The position numbers and the translations under genes are program-made. A DNA stretch of 64,000 nt from JACPDH01 sp041671505 (GTDB lineage: Bacteria; Acidobacteriota; Thermoanaerobaculia; Gp7-AA8), in assembly GCA_041671505.1 (NCBI GenBank), contig JBAZBK010000024.1, positions 25,591-89,590 on the forward strand. The letters are read 5' to 3'. Positions 35,101 through 45,334 of this stretch are shown piece after piece (position 1 is the first letter of the stretch; every line of letters begins with the position of its first letter). A model generated the notes under the pieces. That model saw nothing but the letters and a program-made list of their open reading frames with translations. It searched no databases and was not told the origin of the DNA.

Positions 35101-35228
35101 GCGATGTCGCTCTGCGGGTACTGGCGGACCGACAGCGAGCGCACGGCCTGCACGCCGGCAATCAGGATGAGCAGGTTGACGACGATCGCGAGAACGGGGC
35201 GTTTGATGAAGATGTCTGTGAGGCTCAT
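32142..35228 (-). CDS. RND multidrug efflux permease (HAE1/AcrB-MdtC type)
   Basis: 1028 aa, the normal length. Starts MSLTDIFIKRPVLAIVVNLL. Twelve membrane helices, with the conserved Asp pair of helix 4 in VVDDAIVVVENVERH. Periplasmic porter domains with SSAQGVSTITV and FPNGGFSG, and the end GTAFTLFVVPSIYVL. It is a proton-driven inner-membrane pump that works with the adaptor and outer-membrane factor encoded just upstream. Its ATG overlaps the adaptor stop (ATGA), so translation is coupled. Substrate unknown. Confidence 0.95.
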   Translation of the reverse strand: MSLTDIFIKRPVLAIVVNLLILIAGVQAVRSLSVRQYPQSDIAVVRVTTAYVGANADLVRGFISTPLERVIASADGIDYVESSSAQGVSTITVHLKLNYDTNAALTQIQAKVAQVRNDLPPEAEAPVIELETADNQFAAMYIGFSSKDLDQNEISDYLTRVVQPKLSAINGVQRAEILGGRTFAMRIWLAPDKMAARGISASDVRQALAQNNYLSALGKTKGSMVSVNLVANTDLRTAEEFRDLVVKEKNGDVVRLGEIADVVLGAESYDSEVRFSGETATFMGVWVLPTANSLEVIREVKKTIPEIESQLPAGMKVAVAYDSTRYIEDALSEVMKTLTETLVIVVLVIFLFLGSARSVVIPVVAIPISLIGAVFLMLVAGFTINLLTLLAIVLAVGLVVDDAIVVVENVERHIHLGETPFRAAILAARELAGPIVAMTITLAAVYAPVGIQGGLTGSLFREFAFTLAGAVIISGVVALTLSPMMGSKLLREGDTRRGFAGMINRHFEVVQRTYARLLSRTLEYRPVVLVLWGIVALLVVPFYLFSAKELAPNEDQGVVFGIVQASANSTLDQTSLYAHKVNDAFQSFPETERTFQLTFPNGGFSGMITKPWSEREKSTAELQMELAQKASKIPGVRVIPLVPPSLPGGGDFPVDFVIASTREPEELLQVANQLVQKAFASGMFMYADADLKFDQPQTEVVFDRDKVRSQGVDLAEAGRDLSTLLSGNYVNRFSIQGRSYKVIPQLSRAERLTPEQLEEIHVTGPDGQLVPLSTFATLKTTTEPRELKRFQQLNAVRIQGVIPPGVSLDQALRFLEDEAAKIMPPGFTVDYAGESRQLRVEGSKFLSTFLLSALLIYLVLAAQFESFRDPFIILAGSVPLALAGSLAFSFLGATTLNIYSQVGLITLVGLVAKNGILMVEFANELQKKGMAKLAAIIEASRVRLRPILMTTAATVVGHTPLILASGPGAGARNSIGIMLVSGMVVGTAFTLFVVPSIYVLVAKARTAETEEAADGAAPAGLVEARVIG

Positions 35229-36364
35229 GAGTTCTCCGGTTTCGGCGTCGGGTCGTTGCCAGGCTGGACGTCGTTGTTCACGAAGACGGCTGTGCCGTTG
35301 AAGAGCTTGAAGACTCCCGAGGTCGCGACCTGCTCGCCCGGCTTGATGCCCGACAGCACGGCCACCTGGTCACCGCGGGAGCCGCCCAGCTTGACGAACT
35401 GCTGCCTGACTCCGAGGTACTTCACCCCGTTAGGTCGCGCGATCTGCTCGACGACGAAGACCGAGTCGCCGAACGGTGCGTAGTTGATCGCCGAGGCTGG
35501 AACGGTGATGATCGAGCTCGTCGCGCCGAGGTCGACGTGCGCCTGGACGAACATTCCGGGACGCAGCGTTCCGTCGGGATTGTCGAATTCCGCGCGCACC
35601 CGAACGTTTCTCGTCGCGGAATCGACGAGCGAGTCGATCGCGGTCACCCTGCCCGAGCGCTGCTTTCCCGCGGGCCCTGCAGCCTCACCGTCGGGTGTCA
35701 CGGTCACCGCGGTACCCGGCCGGAGGCTCACGACCTGCTGCTGCGGAACGGCGAAGTCGACGTAGATGGGCTGGAGCGCCTGAAGCGACACGATCGGGTC
35801 GCCGGCCGAGAGGTACTGACCGAGGTTGATCTGCCTGATGCCGAGTATTCCGGAGAAGGGCGCGCGAATCGTCTTGCGGGCGATCGTCGCTTCGATTTCC
35901 CCGACGCGAGCATCAGCCTGTGTGAACGCCGTGCGCGCGTCATCGAGCTCGGACTGCGACGAGACCTTCTTCAGCCTCAGTCCCTCAATCCTCTCGAGCT
36001 GCAACGTGGCTCGATCGCGCTGTGCCCTGGCGGCTTTCAGCTGCGCCTGCTCCTGCCGGCTGTCGAGCCTTACGAGCACGTCGTCCTTACGGACCGCACG
36101 CCCCGACTCGAACGCGATCTGCTCGACGATCCCGGGAAGGTCGGCCGCCACGGTGACTCCGTTCACGGCCGTCGCCGTGCCGATGGCGCCGAGTGTCGAG
36201 CTCCACTGCTCGTCCTTCGCCACGATCGTCGTGATCGCCTCGGGAGGGGGCTGAAACGATGCACCCTGTGCGATGGCGGCCTGGACCTGCTGGTATTTCA
36301 ACGTGCCGAGCGCCGTGAGCACGACGACGACGACCACGAGCATCACAATCATTCTCTTTGCCAT
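35225..36364 (-). CDS. RND efflux periplasmic adaptor
   Basis: 379 aa with an AGGAG ribosome site. N-terminal anchor (MIVMLVVVVVVLTALGTL), lipoyl half-motif GTATAVNGVTVAADLPGIVEQIAFESGRAVRKDDVLVRLD, coiled-coil (QAQLKAARAQRDRATLQLERIEGL), second half TIRAPFSGILGIRQINLGQYLSAGDPIVSL, and barrel. Mates with the RND permease downstream (4-base overlap) and the TolC-like protein upstream (32-base gap). Confidence 0.93.
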   Translation of the reverse strand: MAKRMIVMLVVVVVVLTALGTLKYQQVQAAIAQGASFQPPPEAITTIVAKDEQWSSTLGAIGTATAVNGVTVAADLPGIVEQIAFESGRAVRKDDVLVRLDSRQEQAQLKAARAQRDRATLQLERIEGLRLKKVSSQSELDDARTAFTQADARVGEIEATIARKTIRAPFSGILGIRQINLGQYLSAGDPIVSLQALQPIYVDFAVPQQQVVSLRPGTAVTVTPDGEAAGPAGKQRSGRVTAIDSLVDSATRNVRVRAEFDNPDGTLRPGMFVQAHVDLGATSSIITVPASAINYAPFGDSVFVVEQIARPNGVKYLGVRQQFVKLGGSRGDQVAVLSGIKPGEQVATSGVFKLFNGTAVFVNNDVQPGNDPTPKPENS

Positions 36365-36396
36365 TTGAGGGCTCCTGTCTCACGAAGAGGAAGCGT

Positions 36397-37968
36397 TCAT
36401 TCGAGCTCGATGCCGCGCTCCTGGAGCAGCGCTCCAGTCGCGCGGGCAAGCTCGGTGCGCGCGGTTCGGTAATCGGTCAGCGCCCTGATCTCCGCGAGCC
36501 GTGCGGCCGCGAGATCGTTCTGGCGCGTAAGAACGAGGAAGGTGATGGAGAGGCCCGCGTCGTAGCGCTCCTTCTCCGCCATGAGCTGGACCTCGGCGGC
36601 CTCACGCGCAGCGCGCGCGGCTTCGATCCGCGCACCCGCCGTCTCCGCCGCGGCCACCGCGTCGAGAACCTCCGCGCGGATCGCCTTGCGGACCCGCGTC
36701 CTCTCCGCCTCGGCCTGCGCGAGCTCGTTGCGAGCGATCCCCGCGCCGGCGCGCGCCGAGCGGTTCCCGAGCGGCACGCTCAGCTGAAGGCCCACTCGCG
36801 CGTCGTCGAAGTCGCCGTCGCCGAGCTGCCCGAACGCATCGCCGAGGTTGCCCTCCAGATCCGCCGGCACATCGCCGGGAAGGCCCGGGATTCCGGAGGC
36901 TCCGGCGTTGCCCGAGCCGGCGAGGCCGAACCGGTCGTACGAGGCCACGAGGTCGAGCGAAGGACGGACGCGGTCACTCGCGAACGCCAACTCCACCTTG
37001 CGTCGGTCGATGGCTCCCTCCACGACGGCAAGCTCGGGGCGCGACGCGAGTGCGCGGTCCATCTCCCCTGCGACATCGATCGCGGTGACCGCGGCGGAGA
37101 TGTCCTCGACGGGATCGAGCCGCTCGGACCACGCGTTCGTGTCGTCGCCGAGGATCAGGCGCTTGAGCGCCGTCTCGGCACGAGACGCTGCTTCCTTCGT
37201 CGCGAGCAGATCGCCGCGGCGGCGCTCGAGCTCGGCACGAGGCTGGGCGGCCTCGGTCTCGGGAGCCACACCGCTCTCGATGCGGCTCATCGTGTCCTCG
37301 AGCTGCTGCGACGCGAGCTCGACGGCTTCCTCCTGCACCCTGATCGCGCGCCTCGTCGCGACGAAGATCCAGTACGTCCGTTCCACGCTGGCGACCGTCT
37401 CCGACACTTCGCGGCGAAGGGCGCCCGCGGCGCGATCACGATCGGCCGCGGCGGCGCGAAGCGTGAGGCGGGCGGGATCGATTTCCCGGTCGCGGAGCAG
37501 CGGCTGCCGGAACGCGACGCCGAGCCGCGCTTCGTAGGCGGGAGAGAGAAGCGCGAACTCGCCGTCGGTCGTCGCGCGCGACGAGCCGGCGATGACCGAG
37601 ATCGAGCCACCCGACTTCAGAAGCTGGCTGAGCGAGGCGCCCGCCTCGGTGGTCTCGTCGTTAGGCGCGAGCGCGCCCTCCGGCGCTCCGGAAAAGGCGG
37701 AGTTGACCGGCGCGGTCGTCGAGCGCCACGCGACGTCGAGCCCCAGCTGCGGGTCGTACGCGCCTTTGGCGCCGTCGATCGCACACAGCGCCGACCCGAG
37801 CGACACCCGCTCGACGACGATGTTCTCGTTCTTCTCGAGGGCGCTGTCGATGGCGTCGCGCAGACTCAGCGCGCGCGCCGGGGCGGCTTCGCCATCGGCA
37901 AACAGCGCCGATGGAAACAGTAGGGCCATCGCCAGCGCGACGACCAGCGATTCAATCGTTGTCTTCAC
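36397..37968 (-). CDS. TolC-like outer-membrane efflux protein
   Basis: 523 aa from GTG at 37966-37968, with GGAGG six bases before. The frame is open further upstream, but the signal peptide (KTTIESLVVALAMALLFPSALFADG) and the ribosome site fix this start. Two OEP repeats with long helices (LSLRDAIDSALEKNENIVVERVSLGSA; RVGLQLSVPLGNRSARAGAGIARNELAQAEAER). It forms the outer channel of the tripartite pump. The start codon overlaps the stop of the small RiPP-like gene by four bases (GTGA), so the two are translationally coupled. Confidence 0.9.
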   Translation of the reverse strand: MKTTIESLVVALAMALLFPSALFADGEAAPARALSLRDAIDSALEKNENIVVERVSLGSALCAIDGAKGAYDPQLGLDVAWRSTTAPVNSAFSGAPEGALAPNDETTEAGASLSQLLKSGGSISVIAGSSRATTDGEFALLSPAYEARLGVAFRQPLLRDREIDPARLTLRAAAADRDRAAGALRREVSETVASVERTYWIFVATRRAIRVQEEAVELASQQLEDTMSRIESGVAPETEAAQPRAELERRRGDLLATKEAASRAETALKRLILGDDTNAWSERLDPVEDISAAVTAIDVAGEMDRALASRPELAVVEGAIDRRKVELAFASDRVRPSLDLVASYDRFGLAGSGNAGASGIPGLPGDVPADLEGNLGDAFGQLGDGDFDDARVGLQLSVPLGNRSARAGAGIARNELAQAEAERTRVRKAIRAEVLDAVAAAETAGARIEAARAAREAAEVQLMAEKERYDAGLSITFLVLTRQNDLAAARLAEIRALTDYRTARTELARATGALLQERGIELE

Positions 37969-38201
37969 GGGTGTCCTCCATGGATCTCGACTCGCTGAAT
38001 GAACGGATGCAGGCTCTCGGCGAAGCGCTCGGCCTGATCCGTGTCGATCCCGGTAAGCGCGCGAAGCTCGCAGGGGTTCAGATCGACGCCCTGCTCGACG
38101 AGCTCGCTCAAGGCCGACGGCGGTGACTCCCTGAACCTCCGGCGAAAGCCCTCGTCTGTGACGATGCGACCGATGACGATCTCGACATTGCGCTGACTCA
38201 T
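37965..38201 (-). CDS. RiPP-precursor-like small protein (NHLP clan, Os1348/Franean1_4349 type)
   Basis: 78 aa. The body, NVEIVIGRIVTDEGFRRRFR and ALSELVEQGVDLNPCELRAL, then AERFAESLHPFIQRVEI, follows the pattern I remember for the Os1348 and Franean1_4349 families (V/I-GR-TD-x-FRRRF...LTPxE...ALDPR-QK). These families resemble nitrile-hydratase-type leader peptides of ribosomal natural products, but many members have no modification enzymes nearby. The tail is short (HGGHP) with one Cys earlier. Its stop overlaps the TolC-like start by four bases, making it the first gene of a four-gene efflux operon. I see no cyclase or protease gene in the window. It may be a regulator or adaptor rather than a precursor. 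Confidence 0.65.
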   Translation of the reverse strand: MSQRNVEIVIGRIVTDEGFRRRFRESPPSALSELVEQGVDLNPCELRALTGIDTDQAERFAESLHPFIQRVEIHGGHP

Positions 38202-38556
38202 TCGTGGCCTTCCCGGTTCGCGAGCACCTGGTACTCACTTGTCGTACGGGGCGGGTCGTTTTCGACATCGAGACGCCGCCCGGCTGCCAACCACACTCCA
38301 AGAGCCGTGCCAACCGCTGCACCCGAGCGCGAGCGGCGACGGAAGTCTCTGACCTCAGACGACTTCGAACGCGACATCCTCGCCGGGTGGCGGGCGCACC
38401 CCGTGACGGTGAGTGCGGATATTTCTACAGGTTGCTGACAGACCGTCAGACACGTTCGGTGACCGCGGGGGCGCGGGCCGGCCGGAAGACCTAACAGATC
38501 AGCGCTTTGCGCGAGGGCGAGAGATCTGGCAGGCAATTTGGATTCTTCACGCCGGT
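38202..38556. other. Divergent intergenic region, no gene seen
   Basis: The 355 bases separate the start of the efflux operon (minus) and the LpxR-like gene (plus), so promoters for both should lie here. Open frames in this stretch have no ribosome site or recognisable product. I found no convincing operator palindrome. Confidence 0.5.
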
Positions 38557-39333
38557 ATGAAACGCCGGATCCTCTTCACTCTCGCAATCGCCCTCGCGAT
38601 GGCCGCGACGCCGGGAGGCGCGCAGGTTCTTCGCCTCAGCACCGAAAACGACATCCTCTCGCGCAGCGGCCCCGCGGACGACCTCTACACGTTTGGAATT
38701 GCGTTCGAGGTGGAGTCGGCCGGCTCCGGCTGGTCGCTCCGCGAGAACGCATTCACCGACCGCGCCGCCGGAATCCGCTTCGACGAGACCTACCTGAGCG
38801 TCCGGCGCCCGCTGCCTGTCGACGGTCCCTGGAATCTGTCGGGCGAACTCGGGCTCGTCCATGTCGGCGAAGGACTCTTCGGACAGAACGTGCAGAACGC
38901 CGTACACCGCGCGGTGGGAAGCGACCAGGTCGAGTTGGAGTACCCGGGATCGAGCACGTACACGCGCATGGCGATCACGGCGACCCGTCCGGTCGACTCC
39001 AATGGCAGCTTCACGTGGGGGCCGAGCTTCGACGCCGACGTCGTGCCCGGGTTCCGGTCATGGCTGCTCGTGACAGTCGACGCGGTGTGGCAGCCGAGGG
39101 GACGCTTCGCGGTCGAGCTGCAGCCCGGCGCCCGCTTCACGAGCGTCTCGTACGATGCGCTCGAGCCGCATGTCGCATCGAGCGCGCTGGCCGGGCGGGC
39201 GAGCGTGGTGTTCGACGATCGCATCTTCGTGACCTGGTCGTACAACGACTACGGTGACGAGCGCGAGCACGTGAGCATCGGGTACCGCGTTCCGTTAGGC
39301 GGACGGACGCGGGAGCTGCACGACGGGCGGTAG
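38557..39333 (+). CDS. Outer-membrane barrel protein, lipid A deacylase (LpxR)-like
   Basis: 258 aa from ATG 38557. Signal peptide MKRRILFTLAIALAMAATPGGA. The mature start STENDILSRSGPADDLYTFGI resembles the LpxR/DUF2219 beginning (ENDxx...DxxYTNG), where Asn and Asp lie at the active site. The rest alternates like a beta-barrel (WNLSGELGLVHVGEG, FVTWSYNDYGDEREHVSIGYRVPL). LpxR removes 3'-acyl chains from lipid A; whether the activity is kept here is uncertain because I cannot align the catalytic His. Divergent from the RND operon. Confidence 0.55.
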   Translation: MKRRILFTLAIALAMAATPGGAQVLRLSTENDILSRSGPADDLYTFGIAFEVESAGSGWSLRENAFTDRAAGIRFDETYLSVRRPLPVDGPWNLSGELGLVHVGEGLFGQNVQNAVHRAVGSDQVELEYPGSSTYTRMAITATRPVDSNGSFTWGPSFDADVVPGFRSWLLVTVDAVWQPRGRFAVELQPGARFTSVSYDALEPHVASSALAGRASVVFDDRIFVTWSYNDYGDEREHVSIGYRVPLGGRTRELHDGR

Positions 39334-39415
39334 TCTCGAGGCGGGCTTGCGGCGGAGAGGGCCAGGCTGTCCGGGAGCGCGAGCGGAACGCGGCGCCAGG
39401 GCGCCGCCGTCCGCC

Positions 39416-41524
<2,109 letters not shown>

Positions 41525-41953
41525 CGTCGTCAGCCTGCCTCAGATCCGCGATGCTCCGCGGCTCGGATTGTGTGAGTTCTCGAAGCGCGCAACTCAACGC
41601 GCCAAACGATTCATTCCACCCCGCGCGGTCCCCGGCCACCCGGGCTCGCGCAACCCCGGTTGCCGGAACTGGAGCGCGCGCAGAACGAGCACGCCGACCG
41701 CCGTCGGAAAACGGTCGTCGGAGGACGCGAGGGTGGAGCGACAGCGCCACGACCGCTCGATCGTTCCGTACCAACGCCTCCCGCTCTGGAAACACACGCT
41801 CCGTCGGGAACGTTCGCGGCGGGGCTTCGCGGCCCTCCGGCTCGCTTCCATTTTCCTCGCATCGCGCGTCTTCCGGAACTCCCGCCCGCCGCAACCGGCG
41901 ACGCATACCGGAGAGGGCCTAACTCAGGCTCTCCGGACGCCCCGCTCGGCGCA
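41525..41953. other. Intergenic region, no gene seen; contains a hairpin
   Basis: It lies between the activator start and the stop of the RibD-like gene. Open frames here have no recognisable product. At 41908-41936 CCGGAGAGGGCCT pairs with AGGCTCTCCGG around AACTC, a hairpin that holds GCCTAAC and probably ends the minus-strand operon that stops at 41954. Confidence 0.5.
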
Positions 41954-42514
41954 TCAAGTTGCGGGAACGTAGCGCAAGAAGACGTTTCCGTTCCTGAAAT
42001 GCTGCGTCGAGATGCAGCGCAGCGGAATCGGGGCGGCAACTCCCTCGAACAAGGTTCGACCCGATCCGAGCACGAGAGGATTCACGACGATCTGATATTC
42101 GTCGATCAGCCCGGCCCCGGCCAGGTGCGAAACGAGCGTCCCGCTTCCCAGGATGACGAGATCGTCGCCGTCTTCGCCTTTCAATCGCTTCACGTGAGCA
42201 ACGGCGTCACCCTCGAGAACCTTCGTGCCGTTCCACGCCGCGTGCCGCAACGTCCTCGTGAAGACGATCTTCGGCAGCGAGTTCATCCGCTCGGCGACGA
42301 TCGGGAAGTGCGTCTTCGCCTGTTCGGTCGGCCAGAAGCTCGCCATCATCTCGTAGGTGACGCGCCCGAATGCCAGCCCGCCTCCCCCCGCTGCGTTTCC
42401 CTCGACGAAGGCATTCCACTCATCGTCATCCTTGTGGGCCCAGCTCATGTCGCCCCGCGCATCGACGAAGTAGCCGTCCAGTGACACCTGATCGAACACC
42501 ACGACCTTTCTCAT
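41954..42514 (-). CDS. Dihydrofolate-reductase-like / RibD C-terminal domain protein
   Basis: 186 aa from ATG 42512-42514. Motifs of the RibD_C/DHFR-like family: VVVFDQVSLDGYFVDARGDM, LAFGRVTYEMMASFWPT, KIVFTRTL, DLVILGSGTLVSHLAGAGLIDEYQIVVNPLVLGSG. Such YyaP/YwjB-like proteins bind NADPH, but their substrates are unknown. Last gene of the minus-strand run that begins with the ECF42-type sigma factor; similar gene sets accompany ECF42 elsewhere. Confidence 0.9.
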   Translation of the reverse strand: MRKVVVFDQVSLDGYFVDARGDMSWAHKDDDEWNAFVEGNAAGGGGLAFGRVTYEMMASFWPTEQAKTHFPIVAERMNSLPKIVFTRTLRHAAWNGTKVLEGDAVAHVKRLKGEDGDDLVILGSGTLVSHLAGAGLIDEYQIVVNPLVLGSGRTLFEGVAAPIPLRCISTQHFRNGNVFLRYVPAT

Positions 42515-42604
42515 GCTCGCCTCCAATCGTTCAACCTGCGTTTTCCCCGACCCGTACGGCTCCCGATACTCCGGGCCTCGCCCGCCGGAATTTCCCCGCA
42601 CTGC

Positions 42605-42633
42605 GGCGGCCCCGGAACCCCTCCGAGGCCGCC
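42605..42633 (-). terminator. Hairpin between VOC and RibD-like genes
   Basis: GGCGGCC (42605-42611) pairs with GGCCGCC (42627-42633), immediately followed by TAAC so that GCCTAAC is again at the hairpin edge. No T-run; it may be a processing or attenuating hairpin. Confidence 0.4.
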
Positions 42634-42657
42634 TAACCGAGCGCCCCCGTCGAGGCA

Positions 42658-43128
42658 TCAATTCGTCGCGGCGGCGGGAGCTGCGGCGTCGAGCGCGAAC
42701 CTCACGCGCCCGGTGTGGTTGACCATCCATTGCACTCCGAAGCGGTCGGCGCAGACGCCGTACGCCTCGGCCCACTCCGTCCGCGCGAGCGGCATCTGCA
42801 CCGATCCTCCATCTGACAGCGCGGCAAAGAGGCGATTGGCTTCGCCCTCGCTGTCCGTGTCGAGGTGGATGTAGACGTTCGTACCGACCACGAAGGCGTT
42901 GCGCGCCCGATCGACCACGTCGGTCCCCATGAGGACCGTCCCGTTCCCAAGGGGAAGCGCGACGTGCGCGATCTTGTCGAGCTGCGCTTCGTCGACGCAC
43001 GCAGCGTGGGCCGGGAAGTCGCGGAAGCGAACGAGCAGCTGGTACTCCTGTCCGAAGACCCCGCGATAGAAGTCGAACGCCTCTTCGGTGTTTCCGTCGA
43101 AATTGAGATAGAGATTGACCGAGCTCAT
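42658..43128 (-). CDS. VOC-family protein (PhnB/glyoxalase-like)
   Basis: 156 aa from ATG 43126-43128 with AAGGAG upstream; the longer frame is rejected. MSSVNLYLNFDGNTEEAFDFYRGVFGQEYQLL and GTDVVDRARNAFVVGTNVYIHLDTDSEGEANRLFAALSDGGSVQMPL and WAEAYGVCADRFGVQWMVNH are standard PhnB-like VOC motifs. Members fold as paired beta-alpha-beta units; the function here is unknown. Located between the YCII and RibD-like genes. Confidence 0.92.
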   Translation of the reverse strand: MSSVNLYLNFDGNTEEAFDFYRGVFGQEYQLLVRFRDFPAHAACVDEAQLDKIAHVALPLGNGTVLMGTDVVDRARNAFVVGTNVYIHLDTDSEGEANRLFAALSDGGSVQMPLARTEWAEAYGVCADRFGVQWMVNHTGRVRFALDAAAPAAATN

Positions 43129-43255
43129 TGACTGTTTCTCCTTTTCGGCGCGTTCGGTGCGCCCGATGGATGGTCGAGCGGGCACGCTCGATATCGACAT
43201 CGCCACCGGGAAGCATCGAGCGCGGAGCGAGCCGTCACCCGATCGTCACACGCCG

Positions 43256-43615
43256 TCAGTCACCGCCGCGCACGGCCGCCGACTCGCGGATCGGGCGGAT
43301 TGGCCTGACTTCGATGCTCCCGCTGCGCGCCGGCGGAATGCGCGACGCGAGCTGCACCGCCTCGTCGAGGTCTCTCGCCTCGACGAGATAGAAACCGGCC
43401 AGCTGCTCCTTCGTCTCCGCGAACGGCCCGTCGGTGACGGAGATGCGTCCGTTTCGAACACGCACGGTCGTCGCCGTCTGGACCGGCTGCAGCGCCTCCG
43501 ACGCGATGCAGTGCCCGCTCTCTCGAATCGCCGCGTCGTACGCGAGACACTCCGCGTCGTGCGGAATCTCTTCCGGCCGGCTCTCATCCAGGTAGACCAG
43601 GCAAAGGTATCGCAT
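43256..43615 (-). CDS. YCII/DGPF-domain protein
   Basis: 119 aa. Carries the name-giving motif TDGPFAETKEQLAGFYLVEA and the N-terminal MRYLCLVYLDES of DGPF proteins. Genes of this family sit next to ECF42 sigma factors, and the sigma gene lies directly upstream here. In known ECF42 systems the DGPF genes are the main targets of the sigma factor; a direct regulator role is not established. Confidence 0.93.
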   Translation of the reverse strand: MRYLCLVYLDESRPEEIPHDAECLAYDAAIRESGHCIASEALQPVQTATTVRVRNGRISVTDGPFAETKEQLAGFYLVEARDLDEAVQLASRIPPARSGSIEVRPIRPIRESAAVRGGD

Positions 43616-43731
43616 GTCGTTCCTCCATTTCGTTCCCGGAGTGGCTCTCCGTCTCGGTCACCTTCGCTGCGCGACGACCACCCTCTCGTTGACTCGTCGA
43701 ACCAGGGTGCGCGAGATCGACAGCCACTCGC

Positions 43732-44988
43732 TCAATTTCCTTCGAGCCCGGAGAGACGCCGCTCGATGAAGCGCCGCTCGGGACCCTGCCGCATCAACTC
43801 CAGAGCGCGCCGGTACGCCTCGCGTGCCTCGTCGTTTCGCCCGATCCTTCGGCACAGGTCCGCCCTCGCCGCATGCGCAAGGTAGTAGTCGTCGAGCTCA
43901 CCCTGCGCGAGGATGGCGTCGATCAGCACCAGTCCCCGCTCGGCGCCGTCGCGCATGGCCACGGCGACAGCCCGGTTCAGCTCGACGACCGGAGAAGGCT
44001 CGATGCGACGCAGAAGGTCGTAGAGTCCGACGATCTCTTCCCAGCGTGTCGCATCCGCGCTCTTCGCCTCGGAGTGCACCGCGGAGATCGCCGCCTGCAC
44101 GCTGTACGGTCCGATGCGACGCGTCGACAGGGCGCGTTCCACCAGCGCCATTCCTTCATCGATCGACCGCTCGTCCCACGAGGCGCGATCCTGTTCCTCG
44201 AGCGTCACGAGCTCGCCTTCGGGAGAGCTCCGCGCGCTCCGGCGCGATTCGTGGAGGAGCATCAGCGCGAGGATCCCCATCACCTCGGGCTCCGGAAGAA
44301 GCTCGAGAAGCAGTCGTCCGAGACGGATCGCTTCGCCCGACAGCTCCTGGCGTGTCAGCGAGTCGCCGCTCGTCGCCGAATAGCCTTCGTTGAACACGAG
44401 GTAGATCACCCTGAGGACACTGTCCAACCTCTCGGGCAGCTCCGCGGGCGAAGGGACCTGATACGGAATCCGTGCGTCGCGGATCTTCGCCTTCGCGCGC
44501 ACGATTCGCTGCGCGATCGTGGCTGGCGCGCCGAGAAACGCACGCGCAATCTCCTCGGTCGTCAGACCGCAGACCTCGCGGAGCGTCAATGCCACCTGCG
44601 CATCGGGCGAGAGCGCGGGATGACAGCAGGTAAAGATCAGCCGCAGCCGATCGTCGACGACCTGCTCCCCGTCCCAATCCCCCGTTGCGTCACTCAGGTC
44701 CTCGAGGCGCTCTGCCGCCGCTTCGTCGAGCCGCTCGAAACGAGAGCGCCGCCGCAACCCGTCGATCGCCTTGAATCGACCGGCGGACACGAGCCAGGCG
44801 GCGGGGTTTCCAGGAACGCCGTCGCGCGGCCACTGTTCGAGCGCGGCCCGGAAAGCGTCGTGGAGCGCCTCCTCGGCGAGATCGAAATCGCCGAGGAGCC
44901 TGACCAGCGTCGCGAAGACGCGACGCGACTCGGAGTTGTAGATCTCCTCGACGACCTTCGTCATTCGCTCGGCGATTTCGTTGCCCAT
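43732..44988 (-). CDS. ECF42-type RNA polymerase sigma factor with C-terminal TPR-like domain
   Basis: 418 aa from ATG 44986-44988 (MGNEIAERMTKVVEEIYN); a longer open frame upstream lacks support. Sigma region 2 (ATLVRLLGDFDLAEEALHDAFRAALEQWP) and region 4 (LTLREVCGLTTEEIARAFLGAPATIAQRIVRAKAKIRDA) are followed by about 220 residues of helical repeats (PVVELNRAVAVAMRDGAERGLVLIDAI; AYRRALELMRQGPERRFIERRL). This matches the ECF42 group, where the C-terminal extension is needed for activity and no anti-sigma factor is present. It heads the gene run with YCII, VOC and RibD-like proteins. Confidence 0.92.
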   Translation of the reverse strand: MGNEIAERMTKVVEEIYNSESRRVFATLVRLLGDFDLAEEALHDAFRAALEQWPRDGVPGNPAAWLVSAGRFKAIDGLRRRSRFERLDEAAAERLEDLSDATGDWDGEQVVDDRLRLIFTCCHPALSPDAQVALTLREVCGLTTEEIARAFLGAPATIAQRIVRAKAKIRDARIPYQVPSPAELPERLDSVLRVIYLVFNEGYSATSGDSLTRQELSGEAIRLGRLLLELLPEPEVMGILALMLLHESRRSARSSPEGELVTLEEQDRASWDERSIDEGMALVERALSTRRIGPYSVQAAISAVHSEAKSADATRWEEIVGLYDLLRRIEPSPVVELNRAVAVAMRDGAERGLVLIDAILAQGELDDYYLAHAARADLCRRIGRNDEAREAYRRALELMRQGPERRFIERRLSGLEGN

Positions 44989-45334
44989 GCTCTCGATTCC
45001 ATCGTCCAGGCTGCCGCCCGCGTCCGGCGCAGCTGCCCCTGAATCTCGTCGGATGACCCATGGACGCTCGAACCGTTCAGACGAGCACACATCGGCCTCG
45101 AACACATCGCAGGACGGATCTCGAAAGTCTAATTCAGGTCGCGGCGCTCCGGAGAGCGCGTCACGAAAGGTTGAGCGCCATGTAACAGGATCGTTCGAGC
45201 CGACGCTTCACCGGAACGCGCCGCACGACAACGGGACTGACCGCAGGGAGACGGCGAAATCAGCTCCTGGCCCGAACGGAAACGATATTGCCGAACCGGT
45301 GGCTCGCGCCTGTCCATCTGCGAACCCGATGGCG
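44989..45334. other. Intergenic region upstream of the ECF42-type gene, no gene seen
   Basis: 346 bases between the sigma start and the STAS stop. Several short frames are open but none has a ribosome site or recognisable sequence. The sigma promoter should lie near 45,000-45,100. Confidence 0.45.

Noticed and set aside
32946..35483. Open frame of 845 codons opposite the RND pump
   Set aside because: Long runs of R, E, H and D with no domain; a result of high GC at third positions of the real gene.
38410..38556. Possible sigma-54 promoter before the LpxR-like gene
   Set aside because: TGGCAGGCAATTTGG resembles a -24/-12 element only loosely; the GC of the -12 part is missing.
41917..42637. 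A pair of GCCTAAC words as a possible isolated attC site
   Set aside because: Both have the same orientation and each belongs to its own hairpin; no paired GTTAGGC at cassette distance.
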